Origin: Bacteroidota bacterium
Lineage (GTDB): Bacteria > Bacteroidota > Bacteroidia > Bacteroidales > Dysgonomonadaceae
Assembly (NCBI GenBank): GCA_023424395.1
Contig: JAFADY010000063.1
Coordinates: 62,001-126,000 of the forward strand
DNA: 64,000 nucleotides
Direction: 5' to 3'
In this document: positions 8,343-17,340 of the stretch, one piece after another
Layout: the number at the start of each line of letters is the position of its first letter
Position numbering within the stretch: the first letter of the stretch is position 1
Notes under the pieces: generated by a model
What the model saw: the letters and a program-made list of their open reading frames with translations, nothing else
The model's database searches: none
Told to the model about the DNA's origin: nothing
Position numbers and translations under genes: made by a program

Positions 8343-9434
8343 TTACTCTTCTTTCGTTAAATCCAGTTTCTCGTCGTCCTTTCCTCGGTCGAAAAACATT
8401 TTGCGGAGCGGGTTTCGACGCGCTTCATCGAAGGCTTTGCGATTGTTGAATATGTCGATAGCCATGTAAATGGCTTGACGAAAAGATTCTTCCGAAGCTT
8501 CGCCCTTTCCGGCAATGTCGTAAGCCGTGCCATGGTCGGGCGATGTGCGCACTACGGAAAGTCCGGCGGTATAATTTACACCCGATTCCATCGCGATGGT
8601 TTTAAACGGGATCAATCCCTGATCGTGATACATGGCCAGTACAGCATCGAATTCGTTGTATCTTCCGGTTCCGAAAAAGCCGTCGGCAGCGAAAGGGCCG
8701 GCGCATAGTATGCCCGCTTCCTGCGCAGCTTTCACGGCAGGAGCGATAATTTGGAGCTCCTCTTTCCCCAATAATCCGTTTTCTCCGGCATGAGGATTCA
8801 ATCCCAACACCGCGATGCGTGGGTTTTCCACCCGAAAATCGCGTCTTAACGATAGGTCGAGCGTTTTTAATTTCTCCGAGATCAACTCTTTCGAAATTTT
8901 CGCCGAAACTTCGGAGATGGGAACATGAGCAGTTACCAGCGCCACGCGTAAGTTATCGGCAGCGAGGATCATTAACGCTTTTTCTCCATTGCCTGCGAAA
9001 CGTTCTTGTAAAAACTCGGTATGGCCGGGGAAATTAAACTGTTGGTTTTGAATGGTATCCTTATTAATTGGCAATGTAACCAAAACATCTATTTTGCCGT
9101 TATTTAAATCGTTTGCGGCATTATCCAGGGCAACAAAAGCAGAGTCTCCAGCCTGATCGGTCGGCATTCCCAAATCAATTTTTGTTTCTTCCTTTACACA
9201 ATTGATGAGGTTGATCTTTCCTTCATGGCACTGGTCTATATGATTGACAATATTAAAATTAACAGTTTTGTTATCCAATACTTTTCTGTGATAAGAAGCC
9301 GATTTTGACGATCCGTAAATGATAGGATTGAACATTTCCTGTAAACGCTCATCTGAAAAGGCTTTCAGCAATATTTCGTAGCTCACGCCGTTGATGTCTC
9401 CATGCGTGATGCCTACTTTTATTTGTTCTGACAT
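8343..9434 (-). CDS. pdxA: 4-hydroxythreonine-4-phosphate dehydrogenase
   Basis: This 363-residue enzyme of the DXP-dependent pyridoxal phosphate pathway oxidises 4-phosphohydroxy-L-threonine with NAD+; it is cytoplasmic, homodimeric and metal-dependent. Family motifs are the N-terminal GITHGDINGVSYEI, LPINKDTI, the metal and substrate region GHTEFLQERF, ALVTAHVPISEV, GLNPHAGENG and AMYHDQGLIPFK, which carry the metal-binding histidines. The length is slightly above the E. coli protein (about 330), with an acidic/basic tail. It starts 7 nt after the upstream DUF4837 gene stops, so the two are probably one transcript. Confidence 0.94.
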   Translation of the reverse strand: MSEQIKVGITHGDINGVSYEILLKAFSDERLQEMFNPIIYGSSKSASYHRKVLDNKTVNFNIVNHIDQCHEGKINLINCVKEETKIDLGMPTDQAGDSAFVALDNAANDLNNGKIDVLVTLPINKDTIQNQQFNFPGHTEFLQERFAGNGEKALMILAADNLRVALVTAHVPISEVSAKISKELISEKLKTLDLSLRRDFRVENPRIAVLGLNPHAGENGLLGKEELQIIAPAVKAAQEAGILCAGPFAADGFFGTGRYNEFDAVLAMYHDQGLIPFKTIAMESGVNYTAGLSVVRTSPDHGTAYDIAGKGEASEESFRQAIYMAIDIFNNRKAFDEARRNPLRKMFFDRGKDDEKLDLTKEE

Positions 9435-9441
9435 ATATAAC

Positions 9442-10437
9442 TTAGTTGTTTTCTGATTTTTTTTCGGGGATATTGATGGTGTACAGCGATGCTTCCATGT
9501 TGCGTATCAGGTTTCGCTTGTTGGTTTCGGGAGCGTAAACGAAAACTTCGGCTATAATAACCATATTTGTTTGCTCATTCACGAAAGCGTGCATCACGAA
9601 AGGGCCTCCCATCATGTCGTTGGTCATTTCCCACAATCCGCGTAATTCGGCACGAAACAATCCGTTCAAATCCATTTTTTTGTATTCGGGTTGATAAGGA
9701 ACCATGGCGGTTTTCATCACGGAATTGTTTGAACCTGTGATGTATTTACCCAATACGCTGTCGCGTATGGCGATGAGTGAATCTTTTTCAAAAACTTTTT
9801 CTGAGGTGTAAGGAAACTGATAAATAACTATATCGCGGCGGCTTTGCGGAGCGTTGTTCGTAGCCCAGTAAAAGTTGTTTTCTTCCTCGATATTTGAAAT
9901 GCCTTTCGGATAATGCATGTTGATGCCGAAAACTTGTTGAATGCGGGTTTGCGGCGTTCCGGAAGATTTGATCAACCAATCGGCGGTGCGCTCCAACTCT
10001 TTGTTAAGGATGTAATTTATGATGGCGTCGCTGTTTTGGGTAACAAAATTAGAAAAAGAGGCGCTGTCGGGCGCTTTTATCGTCATGATCACTTGTCCCA
10101 TAGCATATTTATCGATTTCCGATGAAATTTTCGGTGCGGAATATAAATTGGAGATTTCGGGCACAATTATATTTCGCGCCATTTTAAATGTGCTCGTGAA
10201 ATTATTGGGAGTGATCTGTAAAATTTTGAAATTCGGTTCTATCTGCGGCAAGCCTTTCGCGGGCGAATTCAATACATCGAAAAGCGCTCTTCCAGCGGAG
10301 CCTTCCCATGCGTTTTCATCCATAATTACCAACACTTCGTTTGCCGTTGAAGATGCCGATAAAAAACCGCCTCCGTCGCAGGAAATGAATAAAATTGCGG
10401 CACAACTTATTGATAGGAATACGTTTAAAAGTTTCAT
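9442..10437 (-). CDS. DUF4837 family lipoprotein
   Basis: The 331-residue protein has a signal peptide ending in the lipobox ISC (Cys about residue 20) followed by DGGG. It contains the segment ANEVLVIMDENAWEGSAGRALFDVLNSP and, near the C-terminus, RGLWEMTNDMMGGPFVMHAFVNE. I recognise this as the Bacteroidetes family DUF4837, of unknown role. It is expected to be anchored to the periplasmic or outer-membrane face. It lies immediately upstream of pdxA (7-nt gap), an arrangement I recall from other Bacteroidetes, though no functional link to vitamin B6 synthesis is evident. A possible -7 box (TATTTTTG, minus strand, 10475-10468) lies 31 nt upstream. Confidence 0.85.
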   Translation of the reverse strand: MKLLNVFLSISCAAILFISCDGGGFLSASSTANEVLVIMDENAWEGSAGRALFDVLNSPAKGLPQIEPNFKILQITPNNFTSTFKMARNIIVPEISNLYSAPKISSEIDKYAMGQVIMTIKAPDSASFSNFVTQNSDAIINYILNKELERTADWLIKSSGTPQTRIQQVFGINMHYPKGISNIEEENNFYWATNNAPQSRRDIVIYQFPYTSEKVFEKDSLIAIRDSVLGKYITGSNNSVMKTAMVPYQPEYKKMDLNGLFRAELRGLWEMTNDMMGGPFVMHAFVNEQTNMVIIAEVFVYAPETNKRNLIRNMEASLYTINIPEKKSENN

Positions 10438-10522
10438 AATATTTTATTTAGGAATTGTTTCGTTTAACAAAAATACAATAAATTGCGACGAAACGAAATA
10501 ATTTGCTCCTATTTATAATTAT

Positions 10523-11578
10523 TTATGATTTTTTCGTAGAAACTCTTGCTTGATTCTTAGTTGTCTTTTCGGTTGACAACATGCCGCAAGCGGCCGAAAT
10601 ATCTTCGCCGCGCGAAGCGCGAATGGTGCAGATAAATCCTTTAGCCGTCAGAAAATCGCGGAATCTTACCATAGTAGCTTCGTCCGAAGGCGAAAGTGTG
10701 CTGTTCGGGATTTTGTGAAAGCGGATGAGGTTGATGCGGCAATCCAATCCCGATAGCAATTTAGCCAATTCACGGGCGTACACGAGCGAATCATTCAAGC
10801 CGCTGAACATGATATATTCGAAGGATAGCCGCCGTTGATGACTCCAGTCGTAATCGCGCAATACTTCAATTACTTCTGCCGCAGGCATGGTTTTTTCGAT
10901 GGGCATTAACGCGAGGCGTTGTGCAGGTATCGGGCTGTGCAAGCTAACGGCGAGGTGGCATTTGCTGTCATCAAGGAATCGTTTTAAATTGGATTTTAAT
11001 CCGATGGTCGAAAGCGTTATTCTTTTGGGGCTCCACGCCAAACCGTAATCGGCCATGAGCAGTTCCGACGTTTTTTTTACGTTTTTGTAGTTGTCTAACG
11101 GTTCGCCCATTCCCATGAAAACCAAGTTGGTAATGTTCTCGGAATCGGGAACGGAATACACTTGGTTAAGAATTTCGGTAGCTGAAAGGCTTTCGTGAAA
11201 TCCCATTTTTCCGGTCATGCAAAACGAGCAGTTCATGCTGCAGCCCACTTGCGAAGAAACGCAGATGGTCAATCGGTCGTCTTCGGGAATGGTAACGGTT
11301 TCAGTCAATTTTCCGCTCAGTGTTCTAAAAAGCATTTTTTGAGTACCGTCGATGGATGTTTGCACGTTAAGCGGTTCTGAACGCCCGATTTCAAAATGTT
11401 TTTTTAATACATCGCGATTACGTATGGAAATATTGGTCATTTCGTCAATACTTTTCACCCGCTTAACATATACCCAATCGGCGATTTGTTTGGCGGTAAA
11501 TTTCGGCAGATTCAGTTCCTGTAAACTTTCGGTAATTTCGGCAAGCGTCATACCGAGGAGATATTTTGTTTGGCTCAT
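10523..11578 (-). CDS. rlmN: Dual-specificity rRNA/tRNA methyltransferase RlmN
   Basis: This 351-residue radical SAM enzyme makes 2-methyladenosine at A2503 of 23S rRNA and A37 of some tRNAs. The [4Fe-4S] motif CSMNCSFCMTGKMGF has the CxxxCxxC spacing. The glycine-rich LVFMGMGEPLDNY, the SAM-contacting LAVSLHSP and the C-terminal catalytic cysteine in ISAACGML are all present, so the enzyme looks intact. An N-terminal helical domain (PKFTAKQIADWVYVKR) matches RlmN rather than Cfr. The start ATG (11578) lies 9 nt after the downstream end of the AbiEii-like pseudogene, so the gene may be read through from it or have its own weak promoter. Confidence 0.95.
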   Translation of the reverse strand: MSQTKYLLGMTLAEITESLQELNLPKFTAKQIADWVYVKRVKSIDEMTNISIRNRDVLKKHFEIGRSEPLNVQTSIDGTQKMLFRTLSGKLTETVTIPEDDRLTICVSSQVGCSMNCSFCMTGKMGFHESLSATEILNQVYSVPDSENITNLVFMGMGEPLDNYKNVKKTSELLMADYGLAWSPKRITLSTIGLKSNLKRFLDDSKCHLAVSLHSPIPAQRLALMPIEKTMPAAEVIEVLRDYDWSHQRRLSFEYIMFSGLNDSLVYARELAKLLSGLDCRINLIRFHKIPNSTLSPSDEATMVRFRDFLTAKGFICTIRASRGEDISAACGMLSTEKTTKNQARVSTKKS

Positions 11579-11587
11579 TGAAAGTAC

Positions 11588-12264
11588 TTATAGGGTGTCT
11601 TTAATTTGTTGCTTTAAGTAAATTTCGATCTGTTTTGGAGTTACTTGGTGTTTCGGCTCCAAAAGATGAAAGTTTTTATCCTCTGCCACCCTTTCTGAAT
11701 TTCCGAGAAAAGAGTACAAGGTTTTCGAAGAGATTCCATGCTCGGAGTGCTTTAATGTGTCATCCAACAATTGTTTTATTGATGAGTTTTTTAGTGCATT
11801 AAAAATGCAATAAATATCGTAGTAATCTCGAAATGCAGCGCGTCTCGTTAATAGTTCCATTTTCATTATTGCTATGGATTCGATATCGGCGATATACAAA
11901 TTTTCTTGAACGTGTATTCTTTTTTTCAATGGGGAACGCCTTGGAGAAGCATAAAATGAAAATTTTACATTTTTTATACTGAATGTAACATGGTCAAATC
12001 CCAACACATTTAAGTTTTCTACTTTTCCTAATGTTTCAAAAGCGCTTACTATTTTATCCGATTCAACACTCATTTGTTCGTTTTTGTAACTGCGCAAAGC
12101 ATGAAGTCGAAATCTTCGCTTTTACGATAATTTAACTGCATGGCTAAAGCTGTTCCGCCTACAAGCGTAAACTTACGGATTATATCGAGCTTCGTTATCT
12201 CATCGAAAATCTTTGAAGCATGTTTATGCAAGCCTTTTATATGCATTTTCTCTGACATATTCAT
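11588..12264 (-). pseudogene. AbiEii/AbiGii-type nucleotidyltransferase toxin, frameshifted
   Basis: Two overlapping minus-strand frames (12264-12070 and 12097-11588) join into one protein of about 225 residues. The first carries KFTLVGGTALAMQLNYRKSEDFDFM, which fits the nucleotidyltransferase pattern hGG-x13-DhDh exactly. The second carries the rest, including TRRAAFRDYYDIYCIFN, typical of AbiEii proteins. Neither half is a plausible gene alone: the second has no ATG near its start (only TTG). The frame changes between about 12105 and 12085, near a CTTTG run, and needs one added base or two removed. This is either a true inactivating mutation, a phase-variation or programmed event, or a base-call error. 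AbiE toxins act on nucleic acid or tRNA in phage-abortive or TA systems. Confidence 0.75.
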
Positions 12265-12559
12265 CGTCGTTATGTATATCGAAATAAAACCATGCTAAAA
12301 ATTTATTCAGGTTAAAAAGATATTCACCCTGCGGTAACATTTTTTCTTCCCATACACGGCGGATTTCCTTTTTAGGTAAAATGGCGAACAGTATATTTAT
12401 TTCGGAAATATCAAGATGTATCAGTGTTTTCTCAATCAGAAAGTCATCCGATAAATCGTCATTTTTTACCGATCCTGATTCGTACGGCCAAAAAACATTC
12501 TCTTTTTTGAGTTTTTCGATCAGAAAAGTTCTTTTATCTCGAATTTCTTGTTGTATCAT
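12224..12559 (-). CDS. Small partner protein of the AbiEii-like gene (possible antitoxin)
   Basis: This 111-residue acidic/basic protein contains FWPYESGSVKNDDLSDDFLIEKTLIHLDISEINILFAILPKKEIRRVWEEKMLP and a tail NLNKFLAWFYFDI. The pattern of an FW start, an (I)IEK helix, a K(E)I..VW segment and an LAWFYF tail resembles small Bacteroidetes proteins encoded just upstream of AbiEii-like genes (DUF6922-like, from memory). It overlaps the next gene by 41 nt, so the two are translationally linked. By position it would be the antitoxin or modulator, but no DNA-binding winged helix as in AbiEi is evident, and I cannot assign a mechanism. Confidence 0.6.
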   Translation of the reverse strand: MIQQEIRDKRTFLIEKLKKENVFWPYESGSVKNDDLSDDFLIEKTLIHLDISEINILFAILPKKEIRRVWEEKMLPQGEYLFNLNKFLAWFYFDIHNDDEYVRENAYKRLA

Positions 12560-12571
12560 TTACTTTTTCTG

Positions 12572-12579
12572 CAAATGTA
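12572..12579 (-). promoter_or_regulatory. -7 element of the AbiE-like pair
   Basis: The minus strand reads TACATTTG followed by C, an exact TAnnTTTG box, 12 nt upstream of the start codon at 12559. The leader would be only a few bases long. The -33 region is weak. Confidence 0.45.
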
Positions 12580-12838
12580 TATAAAATTAACGAAACTTTT
12601 ATTCTTTGTTTTCACACATTCATTCTCAAAGATTTTTCCTAAGTTTGTATTCAGAAAATTACATAGTTTATGAAACACTCATGACCAAATAAAGAGTTAG
12701 CACACACAAGGGAATAATGATAACAAACCGTTGACATTAAAGAGTCCGGCGTGGAGCAATTCAACACAAAAGTCCAGCAGTCTATTGTCTAAATCTTGGT
12801 TCTAACATCTTGGTTCTTGGTTTTAAAATTATAAACAG

Positions 12839-13711
12839 ATGAAAACAAATCTTTTCCTCGCATTTTTCCTAATTTGCACAATGGCTATGGCACAACAAAA
12901 TCCGGTCTTGCTTTTTCCTGACGGCGCGCCGGGCGAAACCAAAAAACTAAAACAAATTGACGACTTGAGCGGAGATAAAGTGGCCGGGTGCCCTGTACTC
13001 CGCATCAGCGATGTGAGCGAACCAACGCTTACGTTTTACCCGGCTCCGGCCGATAATAATTCGGGTGCGACGATTATTGTAAATCCCGGTGGGGGATACA
13101 ACATTTTAGCGTATAACATGGAAGGAACCGAAATTTGCAAGCGATTTAACAGCCATGGCATCAATTGTGTATTGGTGAAATATCGCGTTCCGCGCCGAGA
13201 AGGGTTGGAAAAGCATGAAGCGCCGCTGCAGGATGTGCAACGCGCCATCGCTTACACGCGTTCGCATGCCGATGAGTGGAATATCGATCCCAACAAGATA
13301 GGCGTAATGGGCTTTTCGGCAGGAGCGCATTTGGCGGCAATGGCAAGTACGGCTTACGCCGAACACACTTATCCCAAAGTGGATACATCGGATAACGTGA
13401 GTCTTCGTCTCGATTTCTGCATACTCATTTATCCGGCTTATTTGGATGGCGAGAATTTTTCCATCGCTCCTGAACTGAAAGTGGATAAAAACACGCCTCC
13501 CACCTTTTTGGTGCAAACGCAAGACGACGAACGCCTGCTCAACAGCAGTATTTTCTATTATTACGCGCTGAAAGAAGCCAAAGTGCCGGTTGCTATGCAT
13601 TTATATCCCTCGGGCGGGCACGGTTACGGTTTGCGCAATACTGGGCACACGGTGAACGAATGGCCATATCGGGTGCTCGCATGGTTGCGCGATATTAAAA
13701 TGGTGAAATAA
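12839..13711 (+). CDS. Secreted alpha/beta-hydrolase (carbohydrate-esterase-like)
   Basis: The 290-residue protein has a signal peptide ending near AMAQQ. The hydrolase domain shows the oxyanion strand NPGGGYNILAYNMEGTE, the nucleophile elbow GFSAGAHLAAM (Ser), the aspartate region TQDDERLL and the catalytic His in SGGHGYGLR. This arrangement matches the Bacteroidetes acetyl-xylan-esterase-like family (often misnamed endo-xylanase B; some members are feruloyl or acetyl esterases). It would remove acyl groups from plant-type glycans in the periplasm. It stands alone with no adjacent glycosidase, so the substrate is inferred only from family. A hairpin terminator follows 17 nt after the stop. 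Confidence 0.85.
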   Translation: MKTNLFLAFFLICTMAMAQQNPVLLFPDGAPGETKKLKQIDDLSGDKVAGCPVLRISDVSEPTLTFYPAPADNNSGATIIVNPGGGYNILAYNMEGTEICKRFNSHGINCVLVKYRVPRREGLEKHEAPLQDVQRAIAYTRSHADEWNIDPNKIGVMGFSAGAHLAAMASTAYAEHTYPKVDTSDNVSLRLDFCILIYPAYLDGENFSIAPELKVDKNTPPTFLVQTQDDERLLNSSIFYYYALKEAKVPVAMHLYPSGGHGYGLRNTGHTVNEWPYRVLAWLRDIKMVK

Positions 13712-13728
13712 CGATTTGATACAGAATG

Positions 13729-13761
13729 AAAACGGAGACTTTCACAAGCCTCCGTTTTTTT
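13729..13761 (+). terminator. Rho-independent terminator of the esterase gene
   Basis: The arms AAAACGGAG and CTCCGTTTT are separated by a 12-nt loop, with further T bases to 13761. It lies 17 nt past the stop codon. Confidence 0.85.
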
Positions 13762-13800
13762 GTAAATTGAGTAATTTAAAAGTAGAGTGTTATATTTTTG

Positions 13801-13905
13801 TTGGGTGTTGGGTGTTGGGTGTTGGGTGTTGGGTGTTGGATGCTGGAAGATGGGTGATGGAAGATGGGTGATGGGTGATGGGTGATGGGTGATGGGTGAT
13901 GGGCG
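13801..13905. repeat. Two adjoining 7-bp tandem repeat blocks
   Basis: Five exact copies of TTGGGTG run from 13801 to 13835. After a short degenerate stretch, copies of ATGGGTG run from 13850, with five exact units at 13864-13898 and a final ATGGGCG at 13899-13905. The two units differ at one base. The block lies in the 233-nt gap between convergent genes. A minus-strand reading frame rich in HPSPITH/HPTPNTQ is only an effect of the repeat. Confidence 0.92.
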
Positions 13906-13944
13906 TAACTCCAACTTCCTAAATCGAAAATCCCAAATATCAAA

Positions 13945-16278
13945 TTACTTCCCTCCCGACATAATTCCGCTTTCCGAATCGGTATTGTTTATTTTACGGC
14001 GTGCCGATTTATATTCTTCGCCCCAACGCAGATTGTACGAAAATTTCAGCATCACCAATCCTTGTATGTTATTGCTGTACCAAGTATGTTGGCGCGGCGC
14101 AAGTTCCGAGAAATTTTCGCCGTCTCTTTTATACGTTTTAGTGAACGGGTTGAGAACAGTAATTCCGGTTGAAAACTTTGGGTGCGTGTAGGTTAGATCA
14201 ACCAAATGGATGGTTTCGTTGGCATTGTATTCTTCGCCGAAAAACCAATTTTGCCCACGCTGATTCATAAATGTGAACGTGAAACGATTGTAATTAAGAG
14301 CAATCATTTCGGAGTGGTAAAAATCATTGAACGTGTGACGATAGCTGTTGCCGTTGCTCACAAAATGCGAGTAACCGCCCGTTACGTTCAGCACAATGTA
14401 GTTGCCAAACGGACGATAGCCCACCGATAACTCCGCACCCGCACGTTGCCACGATTTCTGATTGTTGTAGGTGTGCACAAACGTTCCGTTTTCACGGTTT
14501 TTTTCGCCCATTACCGGTTTGTGCATATATTGATATTCTGCTTTCGCATTCAGATTGAACTTTTTGGCATTGTACGAATATTCCAGTGCGCTGAGTAAGT
14601 TGAGCCACGATTTGAGATTGGGATTACCGCATTGTTGTTGCAGCGAATCGATGGGTTGGTATACCGCACTCAATTGCGAAAGTGATGGCGTGCGATTGTT
14701 TAAACGGCTTTCAACGCCCAAATACGATGCTTCGTTAAAATGATAACGTACGCGAACACGGGGCTGAAAAAAATAATTCTTCAACGGTTCCACGTTTTCC
14801 TGATCCACTTGCACACGCGTGAGCCCGATTCCCGCCGTGTAATCGGTTTTATCTTTTATTTTTCCTGAAAGCTCGGAGTATAAATAGCTGTCGGCTTGAA
14901 CCATATTGGTTGCGGTGTTTACGTCGCCCGAATACGTGTTTTTGGTGTACGATTGTTGATGCTTTAACCCGGTGGTGAGTTTACCCAACTTAAAACCTTT
15001 TTCGTACAATATTTCGCCGATATAGGCGTCACGGTCGCCTTTCACTTTGGTGACAATATCGGTGAACGATGTGCTGCCCAATGTTTCGGTGTAAGTTCTG
15101 CCAATATCGCTCAAACGTTTAAAATACACGAGGTTGAGGGTTAAGGTTTGCTCGTTTTTCAGTTTTTCCTGATAATACACATCCACCGACGGCATTTTGG
15201 TATCGCTGCTGTTAAAATCTTTCATATCGATCTTTTGCATCGGGTTGTGATTCCAAAACGATTGGCTGATGAAATCCATATTGGGATTGGCGCTGCCATA
15301 GTAACGCAACGTGGCGTTGAATGCCCGCTTGTCCGGGTCGGTGTAATTATAAGCGAGGCGGCCATTATGTTGTATTTCGCTCATAACAGACGGAATACCG
15401 ATTTCTTCTCGAATCCACTCCGTACCGTCGGCAAAACGAAATGTTTCTTTATTGGTGCGCATCAATCCGCCCGCGTGCAACGATTTGAAAAAGTAACTTG
15501 CCGAAACTTCCGATTTTCCGCTGTGCACTTTCGCGAAGGCGCTCGGCGTGTGGAAATGGCGGTTTACGGAATGGTTTAAATCCACGCCCGCCGAACCGCC
15601 CGATTGGCGTTTCTGTACGATGTAATTGAGCACATAACCGGCATCCACTCCATATTTCAACCCCGGATTATCAATATATTCAATACGCACAATATCTTTT
15701 GGTTGCAGGGCGAGAATATCGTCTCTTTGCGCCGGAATATCGTTGATCCTGAAATCGATATTTTTATTATCTACCGACGTTATGGAGTTTTGCAACGGGT
15801 TGAAAACAAGGCGCGGAATATTCATCCGGTTCACAAGATTCAGCCCGTTGGATGCGCCTGAACGCTGCGTTTCATTTACGAAATACATTTTTCGGTCGGA
15901 TTTATTGAGGATGGACGCGCCTTCTACCGTAACTTCGGCCAATTGGGTGGAACTTTCGTTCATCGGAATAATTCCGACATCGATGGATTTGTTCAGCCCC
16001 AACAATTCCACTTGCACCGTATCGAAGCCGACGCTTGTTATTATTAACCGGAAATCGCCCGGCGATATATTTTCAATGGAGAAATTTCCGTTTTGCGCGC
16101 TTGTTGTGCCGTTTATGAAAACTGAGTCGGTAGTTTGCAGCACAATGGTGGCAAACTCCATCGGTTGTTGATCGGTTGCGTTGGTTAAGTTTCCGCTGAT
16201 GCGTACGTTTTGTGCTTGTAAGGCGATAAGTGACTGAAAAAAAAGTATCGGGATAAAAAATTTTATTGAATGTATCAT
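13945..16278 (-). CDS. Outer-membrane beta-barrel protein, TonB-receptor-like
   Basis: The 777-residue protein has a signal peptide ending near LQAQN, then a carboxypeptidase-regulatory-like beta-sandwich (RISGNLTNATDQQPMEFATIVL, about 24-105). A plug-like segment follows (LAEVTVEGASILNKSDRKMYFV and DIVRIEYIDNPGLKYGVDAGYVLNYIVQ), then a barrel from about residue 230. It is shorter than SusC and has no SusD partner. I place it in the outer-membrane beta-barrel family common in Bacteroidetes, often located near stress or signalling genes. The C-terminus past the barrel (KSARRKINNTDSESGIMSGGK) is polar rather than ending in an aromatic residue, which is typical of this subfamily. The ligand is unknown. 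It is followed on the same strand by no other gene. Confidence 0.85.
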   Translation of the reverse strand: MIHSIKFFIPILFFQSLIALQAQNVRISGNLTNATDQQPMEFATIVLQTTDSVFINGTTSAQNGNFSIENISPGDFRLIITSVGFDTVQVELLGLNKSIDVGIIPMNESSTQLAEVTVEGASILNKSDRKMYFVNETQRSGASNGLNLVNRMNIPRLVFNPLQNSITSVDNKNIDFRINDIPAQRDDILALQPKDIVRIEYIDNPGLKYGVDAGYVLNYIVQKRQSGGSAGVDLNHSVNRHFHTPSAFAKVHSGKSEVSASYFFKSLHAGGLMRTNKETFRFADGTEWIREEIGIPSVMSEIQHNGRLAYNYTDPDKRAFNATLRYYGSANPNMDFISQSFWNHNPMQKIDMKDFNSSDTKMPSVDVYYQEKLKNEQTLTLNLVYFKRLSDIGRTYTETLGSTSFTDIVTKVKGDRDAYIGEILYEKGFKLGKLTTGLKHQQSYTKNTYSGDVNTATNMVQADSYLYSELSGKIKDKTDYTAGIGLTRVQVDQENVEPLKNYFFQPRVRVRYHFNEASYLGVESRLNNRTPSLSQLSAVYQPIDSLQQQCGNPNLKSWLNLLSALEYSYNAKKFNLNAKAEYQYMHKPVMGEKNRENGTFVHTYNNQKSWQRAGAELSVGYRPFGNYIVLNVTGGYSHFVSNGNSYRHTFNDFYHSEMIALNYNRFTFTFMNQRGQNWFFGEEYNANETIHLVDLTYTHPKFSTGITVLNPFTKTYKRDGENFSELAPRQHTWYSNNIQGLVMLKFSYNLRWGEEYKSARRKINNTDSESGIMSGGK

Positions 16279-16391
16279 TGGGTTCTAATTGATTATTGTA
16301 TGTGTATAGTCGGTCTTTTTGGACATAGTAAGGGTTCCGCTTCATTTTTTATAGAAGCGCTAATGATTGAATATCAGTATATTATAAATGA

Positions 16392-17111
16392 TTAATTTCT
16401 TCGGGCGTTTATTCTTCCGATTCCTTTTTTCCCGAGGTCTTTACGGGCAGGATTTCCGTAATAGTCAACGCTGCCGATACCTTCGGAACGTACTTTCAGA
16501 AAATCGGATGCGTAGCAACTGACGTTGCCCACGCCTTCGGAACTGACGATGGCTTCATTCGCTTTGAGTTTGACGGCAGATATATTTCCCATACCTTCCG
16601 AATCAATTTCCACTCGGTTTGCAACTCCCGCTAATGAAATATTGCCAACGCCTTCCAAATCGACCTTCACAAAATCACAGTCCAGGTTTTCGGCTGTTAT
16701 ATTTCCAACGCCTTCGGAATTGATGATCAATTCAGGGACAGAGAATTTATTTCTGATAGTTATGCCGCCTACGCCTTCGTGTTCAATTTCTTTGAGCGAG
16801 GGCACGCTGATATTTATTTTCAGCCTATCATTTCTTTTTTTGTATTTCCTCAATATTTTGTCGTTCATATCAAGTATCAGTATTCCGTTCCTTAATTGAA
16901 CATCGAGGGCATTCAGAAGCTCTTCGTTGCCTTCGGCGGTAACTTCCGTTGTGTTGGATTGCTTGATGCTGATATTGGCAACCGTAGAAGCTTTGATGGT
17001 GTGAAAATTTCCGACGTCGAATTTGTCGTGCGCGATTCGGGTCTGTGCGTGAGACAATTGGTTGAATGCAATAAGCATTACAATAAGCGATAGTGTGAAG
17101 TTTGTTTTCAT
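16392..17111 (-). CDS. Head-GIN domain (DUF2807) exported protein
   Basis: The 239-residue protein has an N-terminal signal peptide (cleavage near SHAQT), then a head-GIN domain starting HDKFDVGNFHTIKASTVANISIKQ. From about residue 110 it shows at least seven imperfect repeats built on (S/H/L)EGVGNI or EGMGNISA spaced about 18-20 residues. These should form successive rungs of a right-handed beta-helix. The family is periplasmic or surface-exposed in Bacteroidetes and its role is not established. It lies 113 nt upstream of the beta-barrel gene on the same strand. A promoter-like element occurs about 90 nt upstream of its start. Confidence 0.88.
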   Translation of the reverse strand: MKTNFTLSLIVMLIAFNQLSHAQTRIAHDKFDVGNFHTIKASTVANISIKQSNTTEVTAEGNEELLNALDVQLRNGILILDMNDKILRKYKKRNDRLKINISVPSLKEIEHEGVGGITIRNKFSVPELIINSEGVGNITAENLDCDFVKVDLEGVGNISLAGVANRVEIDSEGMGNISAVKLKANEAIVSSEGVGNVSCYASDFLKVRSEGIGSVDYYGNPARKDLGKKGIGRINARRN

Positions 17112-17200
17112 TTTGAATTGTTTTTATATGTTTGACTTTACCATGTGGACTTTGGTTACAAAAAAATGCTTTTTTATTTGATGTTTTTTAATAACCGATG

Positions 17201-17232
17201 CAAATATATGTTGAAACAATGTACTATGCAAT
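17201..17232 (-). promoter_or_regulatory. Promoter of the head-GIN gene
   Basis: On the minus strand a -7 TATATTTG (17208-17201) is preceded, 20 nt away, by ATTG (17232-17229), a one-mismatch -33 box. The start codon is at 17111. Confidence 0.5.
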
Positions 17233-17340
17233 ACATAATACTATTATTATTATATTTTTTAGTATTAATTAACAATTACGGATTGATATGGTTTAGATAA
17301 TTAGTGCATTTTTATCGCTTTTCCCGCGCGCCGGAAAAGC

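Noticed and set aside
13624..13914. Minus-strand frame rich in HPSPITH/HPTPNTQ
   Set aside because: It is generated by the 7-bp repeats and runs antisense into the esterase gene, with no conserved features.
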